From NCBI GenBank assembly GCA_902766475.1, contig CACXDQ010000163.1, positions 1-7,920 of the forward strand: a DNA stretch of 7,920 bases. Reading direction: 5' to 3'. Every line of letters begins with the position of its first letter. Position 1 is the first letter of the stretch. Both the position numbers and the translations under genes were made by a program. The stretch comes from an uncultured Eubacteriales bacterium. Lineage in GTDB: Bacteria > Bacillota > Clostridia > Christensenellales > Borkfalkiaceae. The notes under the pieces were generated by a model. That model saw only the letters and a list, made by a program, of their open reading frames with translations. It had not been told where the DNA came from and ran no database searches. Below, piece after piece: positions 5,766 through 7,920 of the stretch.

Positions 5766-7445
5766 ATGGCGATCAAGACGGTAAATTCCCGCATATTGCT
5801 CGAAATGCTCGACATGGGCGCTAAAAACCTTGCGGCAGATTGCGAATATGTAAATTCGATAAACGTTTTCCCCATACCCGACGGCGATACCGGCACGAAT
5901 ATGAAGTCGACGATAAGCGGCGGCGTGAGAGAGGGGAAAAACCTTATTAACGAACCTATAGGCGTATTTTCTTTGAAATTTTCAAGGGCTTCGGTACTGA
6001 GCGCAAGAGGCAATTCCGGCGTGATACTTTCGCAGTTTTTCAAAGGACTGTCGATGGGGTTGGACGGAAAGGACGAAGTGGATATAAAGGGCTTTGCCGA
6101 GGCTATGAAGAGCGGAACGGCAAAGGCGTACAGCGTCGTTTCCAACCCGACGGAAGGAACGATGCTCACCGTGATGAGAGAGGCGGGCGAAAAGGCTTGT
6201 TCTCTCCTCAAAGACGGCGACGACTTGGAGAAATATTTAAACGATTACGTCGAAGAGGCGAAGGCTTCGCTTTCACGTACTCCCGAACTTCTCCCCACGC
6301 TTAAAAAGGCGGGCGTGGTCGATTCGGGCGGCGCAGGCTTTTTGAGAATTGCAGAGGGCATGCTCAAATATTTAAGAGGCGAAGAGATAGGCGACGTTTT
6401 CGAGGAGATAGCGGCGACGCAAACCCCCGTTTCGGTAGGGGCGTTCGACGCCGACAGCGAACTCACTTTCGGCTATTGCACGGAATTTATATTGCAGCTT
6501 CAAAATAAAAAGGTAAATACCAAGACTTTCGAGTTAAAGACGATCACCGATTTTCTCGATTCTGTCGGCGGGAATTCCGTCGTGGCGTTCAAAGACGACG
6601 ATATAATCAAGGTACACGTCCATACGTTCGACCCGGGTAAAGTTCTTTCCGAGTTCAGAAAATACGGCGAATACCTCACCATAAAGATAGAAAATATGAA
6701 TCTCCAACACTCCGAAAACGAGGAGTTCTTCAAGGATATGACGCTCGACCCGTTGAAGCCGCAAGAGGTAAAGGAGAGAAAGCCTTATGCGACGGTTGTA
6801 GTTGCGGCGGGCGAGGGCGTAAAAGACGCGTTTTTGAGTATGGGCGTCGACGAAGTGGTTTCGGGCGGTCAGACGATGAATACTTCCACGGGCGACTTTT
6901 TGGAAACGTTCGACAAGCTCAACGCCGACAATATCATAGTTTATCCCAACAATTCCAATATAAAGATGGCGGCGGGCGTTGCGGCGGAGAGCTATAAAAA
7001 AGCCAACGTTATAGTTATGCCGACCCGTTCGATCTCCGAAGGATACAGCGCCGTTACCATGCTCGACACCGTAAACGAGAATAGGGACGAGATGATCGCT
7101 TCTCAAAAGGAAGTTATCGATAACGTCGGCACTTTGGAAGTAACCTATTCTATCAGAAAGACCAACGTAAACGGAATAGATATCGACGAGGGCGACTTCA
7201 TCTGCATATATAACGGCGATCTCGTTTCGGCGGACAAGTCACGCTATAATGCGATTATCAAGGCTTTGGACAAGATAGAGGACTTTGGCGACAAGCAAGT
7301 AGTAACCGCATTTTTGGGCAAAGACGCCGACGGGGAAGAATTTGAACGCATATCCGAAGAGATGAAAAAGCGCAACCCGTTTATAGAAGTCGGCGAGATA
7401 GACGGCAAGCAGGACGTTTACTCGTACATAATCGGCATAGAATAA
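5766..7445 (+). CDS. fakA: FakA-like fatty acid kinase subunit (DAK2/YloV family)
   Basis: FakA is the ATP-binding subunit that phosphorylates the fatty acid held by FakB. The 559 residues fit the family. The N-terminal DhaL-type kinase domain (about 1-200) has the metal/nucleotide motif NVFPIPDGDTGTNM (33-46), SARGNSGVILSQ (79-90), NPTEGTMLTV (127-136) and DSGGAG (186-191). The middle domain keeps Cys238 (GYCTEF) and the His284/His286 pair (VHVHT), which match the zinc-binding Cys-His-His reported for staphylococcal FakA. The C-terminal domain (about 338-559) is the FakB-interacting region, with VVSGGQTMNTST at 364-375 and VYPNNSNI at 392-399. The ATG is three bases after the degV stop. Its GGAGG (5753-5757) lies inside the degV end, so the two are translationally coupled. 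All visible catalytic motifs are intact. Confidence 0.93.
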   Translation: MAIKTVNSRILLEMLDMGAKNLAADCEYVNSINVFPIPDGDTGTNMKSTISGGVREGKNLINEPIGVFSLKFSRASVLSARGNSGVILSQFFKGLSMGLDGKDEVDIKGFAEAMKSGTAKAYSVVSNPTEGTMLTVMREAGEKACSLLKDGDDLEKYLNDYVEEAKASLSRTPELLPTLKKAGVVDSGGAGFLRIAEGMLKYLRGEEIGDVFEEIAATQTPVSVGAFDADSELTFGYCTEFILQLQNKKVNTKTFELKTITDFLDSVGGNSVVAFKDDDIIKVHVHTFDPGKVLSEFRKYGEYLTIKIENMNLQHSENEEFFKDMTLDPLKPQEVKERKPYATVVVAAGEGVKDAFLSMGVDEVVSGGQTMNTSTGDFLETFDKLNADNIIVYPNNSNIKMAAGVAAESYKKANVIVMPTRSISEGYSAVTMLDTVNENRDEMIASQKEVIDNVGTLEVTYSIRKTNVNGIDIDEGDFICIYNGDLVSADKSRYNAIIKALDKIEDFGDKQVVTAFLGKDADGEEFERISEEMKKRNPFIEVGEIDGKQDVYSYIIGIE

Positions 7446-7466
7446 TTTTCAGGAAAGTTTTATTAC

Positions 7467-7920
7467 ATGAATATAACCGTAATTTGCGACGTGCTGGGCG
7501 AAAAGAACAACGGCACGACGCTCGCTACGACAAATCTTATCGACTATCTAAAAAAGAGAGGGCATAACGTTACGGTCGTCTGCCCCGACGAGGACAAAAA
7601 AGGGTGGGACGGCTACGTCATCGTTCCCACTCTCTATCTCGGCAAGCTTGCCGAATGGATATTGAAGAGAAACGGCGTTAAGCTCGCAAGAGCTAAAAAA
7701 TCGGTTTTGACCGAGGCGATAAAAGACGCCGACGTCGTGCATATAGAGCTTCCATTTCTGCTCGGCTGCAAGGCGGTGAAGATAGCCAAAAAGCTCGGAA
7801 AACCCGTTACGGCGAGTTTCCATTGTCAGGCGGAAAACGTGACGGCGCATTTCCTTTTAATGAACAGCAAGCTCGCCAATTTATGCGTCTATAAGCTCTT
7901 TTACAAGCATTTATACCGCT
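7467..7920 (+). CDS. GT4-like glycosyltransferase, N-terminal part (cut by window edge)
   Basis: An open frame starts at the ATG at 7467 and runs without a stop for 151 codons to the window edge. The product begins MNITVICDVLGEKNNGTTLATTNLIDYLKKRGHNVTVV as a Rossmann-like strand-helix unit with a Gly-rich loop and a LIDYLKKRGHNVTVV helix-strand, the typical opening of family 4 (GT-B) glycosyltransferases. Further support comes from the ADVVHIELPF strand (88-97) and the KPVTASFHCQAENVTAH segment (112-128), which resembles the 'FH-Q-EN' stretch in acceptor-domain loops of such enzymes. AGGAAAG lies about nine bases before the ATG. It is 21 bases after fakA with no terminator between, so it is probably co-transcribed. 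The donor and acceptor are unknown because the nucleotide-binding C-terminal half is outside the window. A role in glycolipid or envelope synthesis is inferred from context only. Confidence 0.8.
   Translation, partial: MNITVICDVLGEKNNGTTLATTNLIDYLKKRGHNVTVVCPDEDKKGWDGYVIVPTLYLGKLAEWILKRNGVKLARAKKSVLTEAIKDADVVHIELPFLLGCKAVKIAKKLGKPVTASFHCQAENVTAHFLLMNSKLANLCVYKLFYKHLYR

Noticed and set aside
7548..7850. Minus-strand frame inside the last gene
   Set aside because: The plus strand carries an uninterrupted frame from 7467 with a glycosyltransferase-like N-terminus, a ribosome binding site and an operon context. The opposite frame has no recognisable feature.

Overview
The window looks like chromosomal DNA from a Bacillota/Clostridia-type bacterium. 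This rests on the gene order ecfA1-ecfA2-ecfT-truA, a FakB/FakA (DegV/YloV) pair, strong GGAGG-type ribosome binding sites and sigma-A-like promoters (TTGNNN-17-TATAAT). The coding style, with many ATA, GCG and TCG codons, would fit an uncultured gut Clostridia lineage, but the genus cannot be read from the sequence. No phage, insertion sequence, CRISPR or RNA gene was recognised.

Layout. Positions 1-125 are non-coding as far as I can see and hold a perfect 8-bp hairpin. From 126 to 3427 a leftward (minus-strand) operon encodes, in transcription order, EcfA1, EcfA2, EcfT and TruA. The first three make the shared energising module of ECF vitamin/micronutrient importers, and TruA is a tRNA pseudouridine synthase. 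The operon has its own promoter at 3435-3463, placed so close to the ATG that the mRNA should be essentially leaderless. A 12-bp hairpin terminator (3518-3546) separates it from a second leftward unit made of an XRE-type regulator with four membrane segments (4035-4628) and ribosomal protein bL9 (3574-4017).

A divergent intergenic region (4629-4865) drives the XRE/rplI unit leftward, again from an apparently leaderless promoter. It drives a rightward unit from a TTGCCA-17-TATAAT promoter with a normal leader. Between the two promoters lies a regularly phased array of inverted-repeat elements (ATTCTC-N7-GAGAGT). It spans almost exactly ten helical turns and is a strong candidate operator for the membrane-anchored regulator.

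The rightward unit (4866 to the right edge) encodes a DegV/FakB fatty-acid-binding protein, a FakA-type fatty acid kinase subunit and the N-terminal part of a GT4-like glycosyltransferase cut by the window end. FakA and FakB would capture and phosphorylate exogenous fatty acids for phospholipid synthesis. The glycosyltransferase could be a lipid or cell-envelope enzyme.

The most interesting hypothesis is that the membrane-tethered XRE protein senses the envelope and controls this lipid unit, and itself plus bL9, through the phased operator array.
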